From: Arenicella xantha
Lineage (GTDB): Bacteria; Pseudomonadota; Gammaproteobacteria; Arenicellales; Arenicellaceae
DNA: 64,000 nucleotides
Assembly: GCF_003315245.1 (NCBI RefSeq)
Contig: NZ_QNRT01000002.1
Coordinates: forward strand, 1,315,190-1,379,189
Direction of reading: 5' to 3'
Shown piece after piece: positions 42,316-51,601 of this stretch (its first letter is position 1; the number at the start of each line of letters is the position of its first letter). The notes under the pieces are model-generated. The model saw nothing but the letters and a program-made list of their open reading frames with translations, was not told the DNA's origin and did not search any database. The translations under genes and the position numbers were made by a program.

Positions 42316-42617
42316 TAATTTCTATACTCCAGTTGTTCAAGAAAATCGAGTTGATAACTATAACTCAATTGTGACGGAATCTGATGGCACTTTGAACGAG
42401 CAACCAAACCAACCCTGCGCACAAAAATAGTGCGCTAGGCCAGAGCCTTCGATTGATTTGCTAGCGAGGCGCAACGCCATCAACTAGGCACGCCGCTCTA
42501 AGCCATTAATTTTATTGACTAATTATATCTAGGCACATTTAATTAAATTACTGGCACTCTAATTGCTGAGTCAACCGTACTGGGTTGTTTAATGGGTCAT
42601 AGACGGGTAGCAAGACT
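42316..42617. other. Intergenic region before the 42618 gene
   Basis: 302 bp with no gene and no recognisable repeat or hairpin of note. AT-rich around 42510-42560, which may hold the promoter of the 42618 gene. Confidence 0.4.
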
Positions 42618-42974
42618 ATGAAAATTGACAGGTACATGGTGAATTTGTTCTTCGAAATACGCCGGAATTTACCACATGCAATGCAAGCAGAAATGGCCAT
42701 ATCCAACCCTCATTTGGGCGATCAAATGGTCGCTCTTTACCGGCAGACTGAAGACCAAAATATTAAACTGTTGGTCAAGGTGTTCTTACAGCGCGCGGGG
42801 GAAGACTGGCATGCAAAAGTGTCGGCAAAGAAACGACGTTATCGCGGTGCAGAGGTGGCTGACTCGGTGACAGCGACAACGCAAAACAAACGCGCGACGG
42901 AAAAAACCACAACTAACATGCCGCAGGCGAGAACTAAATCCAAACGTATCTACCGTGGCCAAGTAGTAGAGTAG
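42618..42974 (+). CDS. Small basic hypothetical protein with repeated YRG motif
   Basis: 118 residues, strongly basic, soluble. First half: helical (LFFEIRRNLPHAMQ, DQMVALYRQTEDQNIKLLVKVFLQRAG). Second half: two similar segments KRRYRGAEVAD and KRIYRGQVVE separated by a low-complexity Thr/Asn/Lys/Gln linker, probably two copies of a short nucleic-acid-binding or protein-binding motif. I do not recognise a family. It is a single gene convergent with the RDD protein. Confidence 0.5.
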   Translation: MKIDRYMVNLFFEIRRNLPHAMQAEMAISNPHLGDQMVALYRQTEDQNIKLLVKVFLQRAGEDWHAKVSAKKRRYRGAEVADSVTATTQNKRATEKTTTNMPQARTKSKRIYRGQVVE

Positions 42975-43022
42975 CGAACTTCAATTACCACAGCATACTA
43001 GCGGTTGAACAACGATGTGTGG

Positions 43023-43454
43023 CTAGGCTGAGGTTTTACGCACCACCACCGTATGCGCAAACATATCCTGAAACCCACGATTTCGCTTTGCAGCGAAAAG
43101 GGGTATTAGAAATACCACGTTTAACGACACCAACAATGCAAATGGCAAACAACGCCTAAAATACTGGAACGGTGATGGCTTTTTACCCGTTTCGGCATCC
43201 ACGATGCGTAGGCCAAATAACCGTTTACCTAAATGTATATTACATGCCCAATAGACAAAGAAACCAAGCGGGATACATAACAGCATAATCACTTCGACCG
43301 CAAACATCTCGCTAGTCCAGTGCAGCTTAATCGCTAGTTTGTTAACCGCGACAATCGCCAACATAACAACCGCAAAATCAATTAGGCCGGCAGGTAGCCT
43401 AAGCAAGGTGGCTCGCATATCACCAGTTTCTACTGGCGTTTCCTGATTGACCAT
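43023..43454 (-). CDS. RDD-family membrane protein
   Basis: 143 residues from ATG 43454. Three transmembrane segments (about 25-47, 53-75, 105-128). The RDD signature is in modified form: LPAGLIDFAVVM near the start and HLGKRLFGLRIVD in the middle (74-86) are characteristic. Family function is poorly known; some members exchange ions. It is next to the TPR-like gene at 43489 on the same strand, 34 bp downstream, so likely cotranscribed. Confidence 0.8.
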   Translation of the reverse strand: MVNQETPVETGDMRATLLRLPAGLIDFAVVMLAIVAVNKLAIKLHWTSEMFAVEVIMLLCIPLGFFVYWACNIHLGKRLFGLRIVDAETGKKPSPFQYFRRCLPFALLVSLNVVFLIPLFAAKRNRGFQDMFAHTVVVRKTSA

Positions 43455-43488
43455 CAACTTACCTTAGTACTCAATTTGTGGTTACTAG

Positions 43489-44679
43489 TTAGTCGGCGCT
43501 GCTCACAATATTATGGCTTGCCCATTCACGAAAGAGTTTAGACTCTAATAATGTCTGGTAAAGCGGCTCACTCGCAAAGTACTCATCGGTAAATTCATAG
43601 CCATAGTTATCCACCAGCACATCGAGGGCATTAACAACCCCGTTAAAATCGCCTGACCGCGATAACTTATCAACCACATTCCAATAGCCATCCTCGTAGT
43701 CAGGTTCTACTTCAAGTGCACGGCGCGCGTACATAACCGATTGCTGCAAATCACCGGACTCAAAAAATAATTGCGAGAAAATGAGATTAAACGACCCGTC
43801 ATCGAGCCAATAATCGCGCGACGTCGTGGTGGCTTTGATTGCCTTGTCCCATTGCTGCTCATAAAAATAATGATCAATCAACAGAAACGCGAGGCCTGGG
43901 TCATCGCCATGATGTTGAGCTAGAAGAGCCAACTCCTCGCGATACAAATCGTCATCTAAAAAACCCGCTAAGCTAATCGACAAGTGCAACATCTCTACTC
44001 GATGTCGCAACGTGTCAGGCAGCGCCACCACAATTTCATAAGCTTCCAACAATTTACCTTCGGCACGCAGCTTACCAAGCTCGACAAATTGACCAATCAG
44101 CGCTTTATCAACATCGACCTTGCCAAATAATCGCTTAATAATGGATTCGCTCGGGCGCAACATCAATTGCGACACCGCCCCCATTGAAACACTCGTCAAA
44201 CGCCCAGAGCTACCGGTGTAGAAGTCGTTTATGCGCAAACGACCACGGCCATCTAGGCGTGCAAATAATTTGATGTACTCACTGCCGCCGTTAGCGTGGT
44301 CTACTCGCAGAATCGGGTAACGCGAATCTTTTAAACCTAAATACACGGTATTAAATTCTGCAGGAATTGATTCAACAAATAATTGCTTGGAAAATGACGT
44401 ATCTTTGAACCCCTTTTGCAAGCCAGCGGCATAATCACGACGATCACGCTCATCGTCGAACACCGTAGCAGCCACCTTTTTAGAGAAGGCCTTAATATCT
44501 ATTAGACCATCCATACTCTCCACGTCGCGGGCATTATGATAAGCGGCGAAGTTTTGTCCCAACTGTTCGTAGAGCTTCCAATTCTCTATTTGCCGAGCAC
44601 TTGCTGAAGACGTTAGTAACGCAGCCACCGCGAGTACAGTAAGGTTTATAATGCGATGCTTGAAATAGGTAAGTGTCAT
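43489..44679 (-). CDS. Secreted TPR-like protein
   Basis: 396 residues, with a signal peptide (about 1-28, ending SSASA/RQI). The mature part has an N-terminal helical-beta domain (DIKAFSKKVAATVFDD, FNTVYLGLKDSRYPILRVDH, LRINDFYTG), then four or more tetratricopeptide-like helix pairs in the C-terminal half (EELALLAQHHGDDPGLAFLLIDHYF, SVMYARRALEVEPDYEDGYWNVV). Probably a periplasmic scaffold. Follows a conserved pattern of hypothetical proteins, but its partners are unknown. Confidence 0.7.
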   Translation of the reverse strand: MTLTYFKHRIINLTVLAVAALLTSSASARQIENWKLYEQLGQNFAAYHNARDVESMDGLIDIKAFSKKVAATVFDDERDRRDYAAGLQKGFKDTSFSKQLFVESIPAEFNTVYLGLKDSRYPILRVDHANGGSEYIKLFARLDGRGRLRINDFYTGSSGRLTSVSMGAVSQLMLRPSESIIKRLFGKVDVDKALIGQFVELGKLRAEGKLLEAYEIVVALPDTLRHRVEMLHLSISLAGFLDDDLYREELALLAQHHGDDPGLAFLLIDHYFYEQQWDKAIKATTTSRDYWLDDGSFNLIFSQLFFESGDLQQSVMYARRALEVEPDYEDGYWNVVDKLSRSGDFNGVVNALDVLVDNYGYEFTDEYFASEPLYQTLLESKLFREWASHNIVSSAD

Positions 44680-44856
44680 GATGTTGATATAGTCGATTGC
44701 GAACCATTAGTGTCACATGTCGGCGCAGGAACTTCCATAGGCTTTGCAAGACCCATTTGATACAGCATTCGATATGTTTGTATGATCGAGGCAATTGAAG
44801 AGCTACTAAATGTCTATAATCGGATCTTAATCAAACTTTGAATCAATCGATTACTT

Positions 44857-45333
44857 ATGCCGCTATTTCCTCCCGACAATGACACCGCCATGTACTTCTC
44901 GATGGATGATCCGAATCAACTCGTGTCGCGGTTAGCCAATTTTCCATTTTTGTTGGACGACGAAGTTTGGCAATCTGTCGAACATTATTACCAAGCGAAT
45001 AAATTTATAAAACCGAATTACCAAACTAAAATTCGTTTAGCGGTCACCTCAGAAAGAGCGCGCAAACTCGGGCAAACTTGGTTACAACGCAAACGGCCCG
45101 ACTTCAAACAAGTACGTGCGACCCTGATGACAAGAGCGGTCTACACTCAATGCCGAACTCACGCCGAACTAGCTGAACGCTTACTTGCAACCGGCGAACA
45201 AGATTTAGTCGAGTCAAGTCAGTATGATTATTTTTGGGGTTGCGGCCGAGACCGTCGAGGCCATAATCAGTTCGGCCAAGTCCTAATGAATGTTCGCGCC
45301 AAGCTTAATTCTGAACGTTCTGAAGCGGTGTAA
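44857..45333 (+). CDS. NADAR-family (DUF1768) N-glycosidase
   Basis: 158 residues. The family core is clear: SVEHYYQANKF (40-50) with the catalytic Glu42, TSERARKLGQ (64-73), LLATGEQDLVES (109-120) and WGCGRDRRGHNQFG (127-140). Family members split N-glycosidic bonds, as YbiA does with an intermediate of riboflavin synthesis; other NADAR proteins act on ADP-ribose on nucleic acids. With no other riboflavin gene nearby, either role is possible. Start ATG at 44857 fits the family N terminus. Confidence 0.85.
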   Translation: MPLFPPDNDTAMYFSMDDPNQLVSRLANFPFLLDDEVWQSVEHYYQANKFIKPNYQTKIRLAVTSERARKLGQTWLQRKRPDFKQVRATLMTRAVYTQCRTHAELAERLLATGEQDLVESSQYDYFWGCGRDRRGHNQFGQVLMNVRAKLNSERSEAV

Positions 45334-45407
45334 TGTCCCACAGATTACCCTACAGCCGCGTGTGCAACATCATATCTGATTCATTTTAGGAATCTACTTT
45401 ACCGGCT

Positions 45408-45521
45408 TTAAGCGGCTAATCGCAACACCCACTCGTCACCATGTGTATCGACTAAACCGCGCTCTTCAAACCACCGGCCAATGAAAATATAAACCGTACA
45501 GCCGACCCTCAGAACCACTGA
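45408..45521 (-). other. Short coding-like stretch in frame with the end of selD
   Basis: Immediately after the selD TAG (45522-45524) the same frame stays open for 36 codons, encoding a sequence with protein-like composition (GRWFEERGLVDTHGDEWVLR) before a TAA. The end resembles the C terminus of VOC/glyoxalase-like proteins. It is too short to be a gene on its own and may be a remnant or chance. Confidence 0.25.
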
Positions 45522-47729
45522 CTAGCGGAGTAAAATTTGCCTTACTTGGGGCCGCTGATCACGTTTAACTATGGTGCCAATCACCTTAAACATCGCTGAT
45601 TCCGCGATCAGCTTTTCGGCTGCGGCTGGTGTTAGACAAGCTAATAGCCCACCACTGGTTTGCGGATCAACTAACAAGGATTTACGAGCCTCTAGAACAA
45701 GGTCGGACTCGCCGTCGCGCAACTCCGGACTAATAGAGCATCGGTTTAGGTAAGACTTCATCTCAGGAAATAAGCTTGAGCGCCAGCCTGAGGTAGCGAG
45801 CTCCAATGCGGTCGGCAGCAATGGAATGTCTTGCAGCGTCAATTCCGCAGCGAGGTCGGTCGCTTGATGCTTCGACGATGCATCTAACATTTCCAATAAG
45901 TGCCCGACTAAACCAAAGCCCGTGATATCCGTTACCGCACTCGGCGTAACTAGCGCAAGCTGATCCCGCGCCAACGCATTGGACTCAAGCATATTGCCCA
46001 TTAGCAAATCCATCGCGTTCGCGTCAGTCGCACCTTGCATATCGGCGGCCAGCAGCACACCACTACCGAGTGCTTTACTCATCACAATAAGGTCGCCGTC
46101 TTGCGCTCCACCCTTGCTCCAACGCGAGCTGGCACTAACCTCTCCATTAGCCACGATTCCCAGATGACTCTCAGCCCCCTGACTGCTATGACCGCCCACC
46201 AATGTGACATTGTTCGCATCAAGTATCGTTTTGATTCCTTGCAGCATGCGTAAATGATCGCGTTGTTGCAGAGCGGCGCCCATGATTGGCAAATTTATCC
46301 AGGCTTGGATCGTCAGCGGAGTCGCACCCATCGCATACAAGTCACTCAGTGCATGTACTACCGCGACCTGTGCACAGCGACTTTCATCGGAGATGAAACT
46401 ACGAAACCCATCAATAGACTGCACCGACAACATCGCTGGAGACGCTTGCCAAACCGCTGCATCCTCAATTGTATAACCGTTCGGACCAGCCAACTTCGTT
46501 AGATTATCGCTTAATAATTCAGGACCCAATTTACTGCCGCAACCACCGCAATAGGGTTGCTCCGGAGCTTGGTCGAGCGGCCTCTGCATAGGCATCGTTA
46601 ACACCGCAAGGTCACCAAACTGCTGCATAAATTTCTGATCGATAGAGTCCTTCCAACGCCACACCCAACGGCCCTTTAATACCAAGCCATTACGACTACC
46701 AACAGCCAGCTTATCGCCTAATGCCAACAAACTTAGAAATTGTGATTGCAGCTTAGCTTCAGTTAGCGGTTTCTGCGCAAAATAATCACGCAAATTACCT
46801 GCTAAAAACGGAGCTTGACGCACCGCAAATACACCGGCCTTGGGACGTGGGTCATCGACATTCTCGGCAATGTCGCCAACCGCAAATACGTTAGCATGCG
46901 ACACCGACTGTAAGTTGCGGTTAACCTGTATAAAATTGGCCTGCGTAACCGCCAAGCCACTGCTTGCCAGCCAACTCGCGCCCACCGCACCTGTGCACCA
47001 AATACTGGCATCCAGTTGAATCTGTTCACCCGCGCCACTAGTGACACCATCAGCGTGCACAGCAGACACGGAGAAGTGTGGATGTAAGGCAATACCATAT
47101 GACCGAAGGGCTTGCTCTACGTGGCGTATAAGCCGTGGCGGATAGCCAGACAAAATTTGCTCACCACGGTAAATAAGATGAAACTTCAAATGTGCATGCT
47201 GACGTAGTCGGTGCGCCATCGCCAAGACCAGTTCAACTCCGCCAGCGCCAGCACCGATCACACCCCAATGTTTGGTTTGATCCGCGGGCTCACTACTCTG
47301 CTCAAGCGACGTTAACAACCCACGCCACTTAGCTTGGAACCCAGCGATCGGCTTTACCCCTACCGCAAACTCTTTAGCTCCCGGTATGCGCAGATTCGGC
47401 GTCGACCCAACATCGATCGACAATACATCGTAATCGACATCCGGTTGGGCCTCTAGGCGTACCCGCTGATGCTCAGCATCAACCCCGACACTTCGTGCCT
47501 GAATCCAGCGTACACCGGCTTTGCGACATAAACTATTCAAATCAATATTAGTCTCATTTAGCGCATAATGCCCCGCCACATAGCCCGGCAACATCCCTGA
47601 GTACGGTGTGAGTGCGCGCTCCGAAATTAACGTCACTCGGACCTCCGCAATGGGCTTCATCGCCAGTGCCTTTATCACTAACACATGCGTATGGCCACCG
47701 CCCAGTAAAACTAGGTCTTTATTGTTCAA
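45522..47729 (-). CDS. selD: Selenide, water dikinase (SelD) fused to an NDH-2-like flavoprotein domain
   Basis: 735 residues. N-terminal part (1-385) is a pyridine-nucleotide-disulfide oxidoreductase: FAD motif LLGGGHTHV (8-16), GVIGAGAGGVELVLA NAD(P) loop (156-170) and NVFAVGDIAEN (280-290). The C-terminal part is SelD with catalytic Cys397 and Lys400 in CGGCGSK (the Ser399 replaces a second Cys seen in some SelD). SelD makes selenophosphate from selenide and ATP; the flavoprotein domain is a known fusion that may supply selenide. It follows selU by 13 bp. There is no selA/selB nearby, so selenophosphate here serves at least 2-selenouridine in tRNA. Confidence 0.93.
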   Translation of the reverse strand: MNNKDLVLLGGGHTHVLVIKALAMKPIAEVRVTLISERALTPYSGMLPGYVAGHYALNETNIDLNSLCRKAGVRWIQARSVGVDAEHQRVRLEAQPDVDYDVLSIDVGSTPNLRIPGAKEFAVGVKPIAGFQAKWRGLLTSLEQSSEPADQTKHWGVIGAGAGGVELVLAMAHRLRQHAHLKFHLIYRGEQILSGYPPRLIRHVEQALRSYGIALHPHFSVSAVHADGVTSGAGEQIQLDASIWCTGAVGASWLASSGLAVTQANFIQVNRNLQSVSHANVFAVGDIAENVDDPRPKAGVFAVRQAPFLAGNLRDYFAQKPLTEAKLQSQFLSLLALGDKLAVGSRNGLVLKGRWVWRWKDSIDQKFMQQFGDLAVLTMPMQRPLDQAPEQPYCGGCGSKLGPELLSDNLTKLAGPNGYTIEDAAVWQASPAMLSVQSIDGFRSFISDESRCAQVAVVHALSDLYAMGATPLTIQAWINLPIMGAALQQRDHLRMLQGIKTILDANNVTLVGGHSSQGAESHLGIVANGEVSASSRWSKGGAQDGDLIVMSKALGSGVLLAADMQGATDANAMDLLMGNMLESNALARDQLALVTPSAVTDITGFGLVGHLLEMLDASSKHQATDLAAELTLQDIPLLPTALELATSGWRSSLFPEMKSYLNRCSISPELRDGESDLVLEARKSLLVDPQTSGGLLACLTPAAAEKLIAESAMFKVIGTIVKRDQRPQVRQILLR

Positions 47730-47742
47730 GCGTTAATCCTCA

Positions 47743-48840
47743 TCATAGTTGGCTAAGCCATTGCTGCACATCTTGCGCGCTACCACGACATACCACTCGA
47801 GCTTGATTACGTGCCTGGTGGTACTGATACAAGGGATCATAATAGTGTTCAAGCAGGTGCTTAATCATGTCGCGAAATTCAGTATCGTCGTGCTGATCTC
47901 TGAGTAGAATGATCGCATTGGTGAGCTGTGTGGTAAGTTGCTGCCAACGCACACCACCCAAGCGCTTTCTGATCTTGTCTAAGCTTTGTTGTATTAAATG
48001 TTGTAGCTCACCCCAAGGCTCATTACTAGCAGTCCTCAAGTGGTCGAGCGTGTTCAGTATATAATCGTTATACAGTCGCTGGATCCGATCTTCCATACTC
48101 GCCTCCAGCAACACAACCGGTGCGCGCCGCATCGCCGCTTGCAATACTGACGGCAAATGGATTCGGCCAATCAAGTGCGACTCGGCTTCAATCAAAACCG
48201 ATGAACGCCCCTGAGCTTCACAACGCATCCAATCAATTATTATTTGATTCTCCCAACCAATCTGAGCAGGCTGCGCTTGGAACGTACCGCCGAACGCACT
48301 GCCCCGATGTTTGGCTCGCCCCTCTAAGTCAATGGCGGTGGATTCCTGCGTGATCAACTCGGTCTTCCCAACTCCCGTTGCACCACTGACTAATAACAAC
48401 TGACTGGTATCACATAATCGCTCAAGCTGATCTAGCAAAAAGCGTCTAAGCGCTTTGTATCCCCCATCAACCAATGGATATTCACAACCAACATCGTGCA
48501 GCCACTGCTGGGTTATTCGCGACCGCAAACCTCCTCGAAAACAATACAGGTATCCTGCAGGGTTCTCCGCAGTAAATTGTTGCCACGCCTGTACCCGTTG
48601 CTGCCGCACGTCGGATGTGGCAAGGCTGTGCCCCAAAGCAATAGCCGCATCCTGACCATTGGCGGCGTACTCGGTCCCGATTAAGTGACGCTGGACATCA
48701 TCGAGAATCGGCACGTTCACCGAGCATGGGAACGCGCCCTCATTAAACTCAATCGGCGCGCGCACGTCCATTAATGGCGTATTCGCCAGAAAAAGTTGGC
48801 GGAAATCGTCGCTGCTTAGGTTGCTTCGATTAGTTTCCAA
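47743..48840 (-). CDS. selU: tRNA 2-selenouridine synthase (SelU / MnmH)
   Basis: 365 residues. N-terminal rhodanese-like domain with the active Cys100 (YLYCFRGGLRSR), then a P-loop domain with Walker A SGATGVGKT (152-160). It swaps sulfur for selenium at wobble position 34 of tRNAs for Lys, Glu and Gln using selenophosphate, hence its position directly upstream of selD with 13 bp between. Length is normal. First gene of the two-gene operon. Confidence 0.95.
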   Translation of the reverse strand: METNRSNLSSDDFRQLFLANTPLMDVRAPIEFNEGAFPCSVNVPILDDVQRHLIGTEYAANGQDAAIALGHSLATSDVRQQRVQAWQQFTAENPAGYLYCFRGGLRSRITQQWLHDVGCEYPLVDGGYKALRRFLLDQLERLCDTSQLLLVSGATGVGKTELITQESTAIDLEGRAKHRGSAFGGTFQAQPAQIGWENQIIIDWMRCEAQGRSSVLIEAESHLIGRIHLPSVLQAAMRRAPVVLLEASMEDRIQRLYNDYILNTLDHLRTASNEPWGELQHLIQQSLDKIRKRLGGVRWQQLTTQLTNAIILLRDQHDDTEFRDMIKHLLEHYYDPLYQYHQARNQARVVCRGSAQDVQQWLSQL

Positions 48841-48935
48841 GGGTTAATCGCTCACGCTGTTAATCTGCCTTGAGTGTAACGCGTAACATGTGTGACTTAG
48901 GTAAGCTACGCGACATAGGTAAGCTTTTCCAATCG

Positions 48936-49751
48936 TCACCGCTCTTTTGCCGCTCTAGCGGTAGCGGTAATTCCCGCCACGTGCCGCGGAAACTGACTGG
49001 CGTCGATAGTTTCGAGATAGCCGTGCCATACGGCATGCCCCACTGCAGGTAAGAAAACCACTAGAAAAATTCCAGCCGATGCGAGTCCAAGCAGCAGACC
49101 ACAACCGATCAACAACCCCCAAACCAGCATCGCTAATTTGTTTCGAAGCACTGCATTAATCGACGTGACAATCGCGGTTATCGCATCCACATCGCGATGC
49201 ATAATCATCGGTAGCGCGAACACGCTAGCCGCGAAAGTGATCCCCAAAAAGAACACCGAAACTAGGCTCATAATAGCAAGATACGCACTGAGATCAGCCC
49301 ACCCATAATCGCCGCGGTTTGGCATAAAAATACTAGTCATTGAACTGGCTCTAGCCCACACAAGAAAGACAATGATCAGAGCTAACACAAACACTAGCTC
49401 AGTGCCGATATAACGTTTTAGACAAGCGCGTAACGTACGTACCAATGACACCGGTATGTCACGCTCAAGCTGCGCACTGATCGCGTAAATACCAACACAG
49501 GCAATCGGCGCAAAAAATACTAGTCCAACTAACAATAGGAGCATTACCCAAGTACTGCTGCCCTGCCAGACCAAGATAGACGCTGCCATAATCACCGAAG
49601 CCATAACGACGCCATAGCTAAGGCTCACCCTCGGCGCTCGAGTCACGTCCTTAAACCCAAGCATCAACCATCGCCAGGATGCACCAATTCCCAGTTGCGT
49701 ACAGGGTGCGATAAACGGCAAAGGCGGTTGATCTTGGCGCTTTGATGTCAT
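48936..49751 (-). CDS. DUF2189 membrane protein
   Basis: 271 residues with about six transmembrane helices (about 44-62, 66-88, 115-133, 150-175, 208-230 and 232-250) and a short N-terminal cytoplasmic region rich in basic residues. Family members (DUF2189) are common in Proteobacteria, often near respiration genes; function unknown. It has no close partner here: its stop is 95 bp from the selU start on the same strand. Confidence 0.85.
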   Translation of the reverse strand: MTSKRQDQPPLPFIAPCTQLGIGASWRWLMLGFKDVTRAPRVSLSYGVVMASVIMAASILVWQGSSTWVMLLLLVGLVFFAPIACVGIYAISAQLERDIPVSLVRTLRACLKRYIGTELVFVLALIIVFLVWARASSMTSIFMPNRGDYGWADLSAYLAIMSLVSVFFLGITFAASVFALPMIMHRDVDAITAIVTSINAVLRNKLAMLVWGLLIGCGLLLGLASAGIFLVVFLPAVGHAVWHGYLETIDASQFPRHVAGITATARAAKER

Positions 49752-50064
49752 TCAGTTGTCCTAGTTCGTTAGCTATCACACAATCATAGCGTCGCCGCAA
49801 TGACGCATTAAATACTATCGTCGCAGATTTTGCTTTCAACCGCTTGATCTGGATCAAACCTAATACGATATCGAACGGCAGCCCCCCCCCAACAACATTG
49901 CTGGATTCAGCCTTATTCAGGAATTCTGCACTCATCAACATTGCCTACTTCGAACAATCAAGAATAGCGGTATTATTACCTCAATATCGCAAACTATTTG
50001 CTTGCGCTATTATAGTGACTCTTAGATTGAACCAACCAATCCGACAGAACCTAAGGAGAGAAAA
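49752..50064. other. Intergenic region with a poly-C tract
   Basis: 313 bp. Contains C9 at 49882-49890, the longest homopolymer I noticed in the window, about 175 bp before the SEL1 gene. No gene found. AAGGAGAG at 50050-50058 is the SEL1 ribosome binding site. Confidence 0.5.
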
Positions 50065-50907
50065 ATGTTTAAGCATTCGACAATAGCCTTACTTATCATT
50101 CTGCTTCAAATATCACTTAGTACCGAAGCAACCGCAGAAGAAGGCTCAATAGGCTTTTACAACCAAGGGATTCAGTTCTATTCTGGCCAGGGTGTTGATC
50201 GCGATTATGCTCGCGCCTTCGGTCTATTTAACCGAGCTGCGCGCTCTGGTCACGCGCGCGCTCAGTACCAGTTAGGGCTTATGTATGCCAACGGTCATCA
50301 CGTCGAACGAGACTACGGGCAGGCGCTTCATTGGTATCAACAATCGTCTCACCAAGGACTCGGCATGGCGCATCATGGCATTGCCTCACTTTACCAGCAT
50401 GGATACGGTGTTCCTCAGAACTATGAACGCGCAATCTATTGGTATTCTCGCTCACTAGATACCGGTTTCACTGAGTCTGTTGACCCACTAGAACAAATCT
50501 ATTTTGATCAGTTTGGTTTAGATGTAGATGTGAGCGAGTCTGGAGCGCTGATTACTGAAATCGCCGAAGCCGGCGATGCAACCGCCCAATATAATTTGGG
50601 CTATATGCATTACATTGGTCATACCGTCGAGAAAAACTACACTAAGGCAGCGATGTGGTTTATTAAGTCGGCAAGCCAAGGTGATACAGATGCTCAACTG
50701 AACCTCGGAAAAATGTATCGTTTCGGTGAAGGCGTCAAACAAGATGATCGGCAGTGTTACGTATGGAGTTCCGTTGCAATCGAGCTGAACAATATAGAAG
50801 CCACAGAAAACCAGCAGGCTTGCAAAGCCGAATTAACTGATGAAAATATCGAACAAGCTAAACTCGAAATCGCATCTAAAATAGCGCAATATCAACAACA
50901 GCCTTAA
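50065..50907 (+). CDS. Secreted SEL1-like repeat protein
   Basis: 280 residues. Signal peptide about 1-24 (ending TEATA). Six or more SEL1-type repeats fill the rest, for example GQGVDRDYARAFGLFNRAARSGHARAQYQLGLMY (about 42-75) and YGQALHWYQQSSHQG, with the A-x-x-x-L-G-x-x-Y pattern. SEL1 proteins are protein-interaction scaffolds. Preceded by a good AAGGAGAG site. One atypical repeat (SLDTGFTESVDPLEQIYFDQFG) breaks the series at about 137-160. Likely periplasmic. Confidence 0.82.
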   Translation: MFKHSTIALLIILLQISLSTEATAEEGSIGFYNQGIQFYSGQGVDRDYARAFGLFNRAARSGHARAQYQLGLMYANGHHVERDYGQALHWYQQSSHQGLGMAHHGIASLYQHGYGVPQNYERAIYWYSRSLDTGFTESVDPLEQIYFDQFGLDVDVSESGALITEIAEAGDATAQYNLGYMHYIGHTVEKNYTKAAMWFIKSASQGDTDAQLNLGKMYRFGEGVKQDDRQCYVWSSVAIELNNIEATENQQACKAELTDENIEQAKLEIASKIAQYQQQP

Positions 50908-51023
50908 ATCAAAGAGCTAGGCGACCAAGTCGGCCTAAATTGCCATGCTAGGCTATGTGTTTAAGCAACGGGGCTAACGAGCAAGTCTGCGACTAGTCAA
51001 CCACACCGGAGAGGTCCACCCTC

Positions 51024-51491
51024 ATGCCAGATGACCAAATTACTTTGCGTACGGCAACACTCGCAGATGTTGCTTTGTTACGTGAGTTTGAACAGGGTGT
51101 TGTTGCAGCCGAGCGCCCACTGGCACTTAATATGCGAGATGGAAAGGTAGAGTATTATGACCTTCCTGCGCTAATCAAAAGCGAACAAGTCCATCTTCTG
51201 ATAGCCGAACAACACGCCGAACCGGCCGCTTGTGGCTACCTCAGAATCGACACGTCAAAACCACACAACAAATCACACCAGCATGGCTATATTGGCTTTA
51301 TTTACGTCAACCCAAATCATCGTGGACTACAGCTAGCGCAGCACATAATCGAAGCACTTATTCGTTGGGGAAAACAGCATGAGCTATCAGTATTTACCTT
51401 AGACGTCTACAATGGCAACAGCGCGGCGATTCATGTTTATCAAAAACTGGGGTTTAAGCCCAACCTGATTGAAATGGTATTAGAGACTTAA
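51024..51491 (+). CDS. GNAT-family N-acetyltransferase
   Basis: 155 residues. GNAT core: TLADVALLREFEQGVV (9-24), then IGFIYVNPNHRGLQLAQHIIEAL (90-112) containing the acetyl-CoA loop region RGLQLA, and LDVYNGNSAAIHVYQKLGF (132-150). Probable acetyltransferase of a small molecule or protein; substrate unknown. Stand-alone gene. Confidence 0.9.
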   Translation: MPDDQITLRTATLADVALLREFEQGVVAAERPLALNMRDGKVEYYDLPALIKSEQVHLLIAEQHAEPAACGYLRIDTSKPHNKSHQHGYIGFIYVNPNHRGLQLAQHIIEALIRWGKQHELSVFTLDVYNGNSAAIHVYQKLGFKPNLIEMVLET

Positions 51492-51601
51492 ACCACCAAT
51501 TCCCTTGAGTAGCATTGCCTCATCCCTGACATCAACAGTGTGATAGTTCGGATACGCACTACACTCTTATAAACACTGAATTTCGATTCACGACTCAAAT
51601 T

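Noticed and set aside
45522..47729. Selenocysteine-encoding TGA in SelD
   Set aside because: The catalytic position is a Cys codon and the frame is open throughout, so no Sec insertion is needed.
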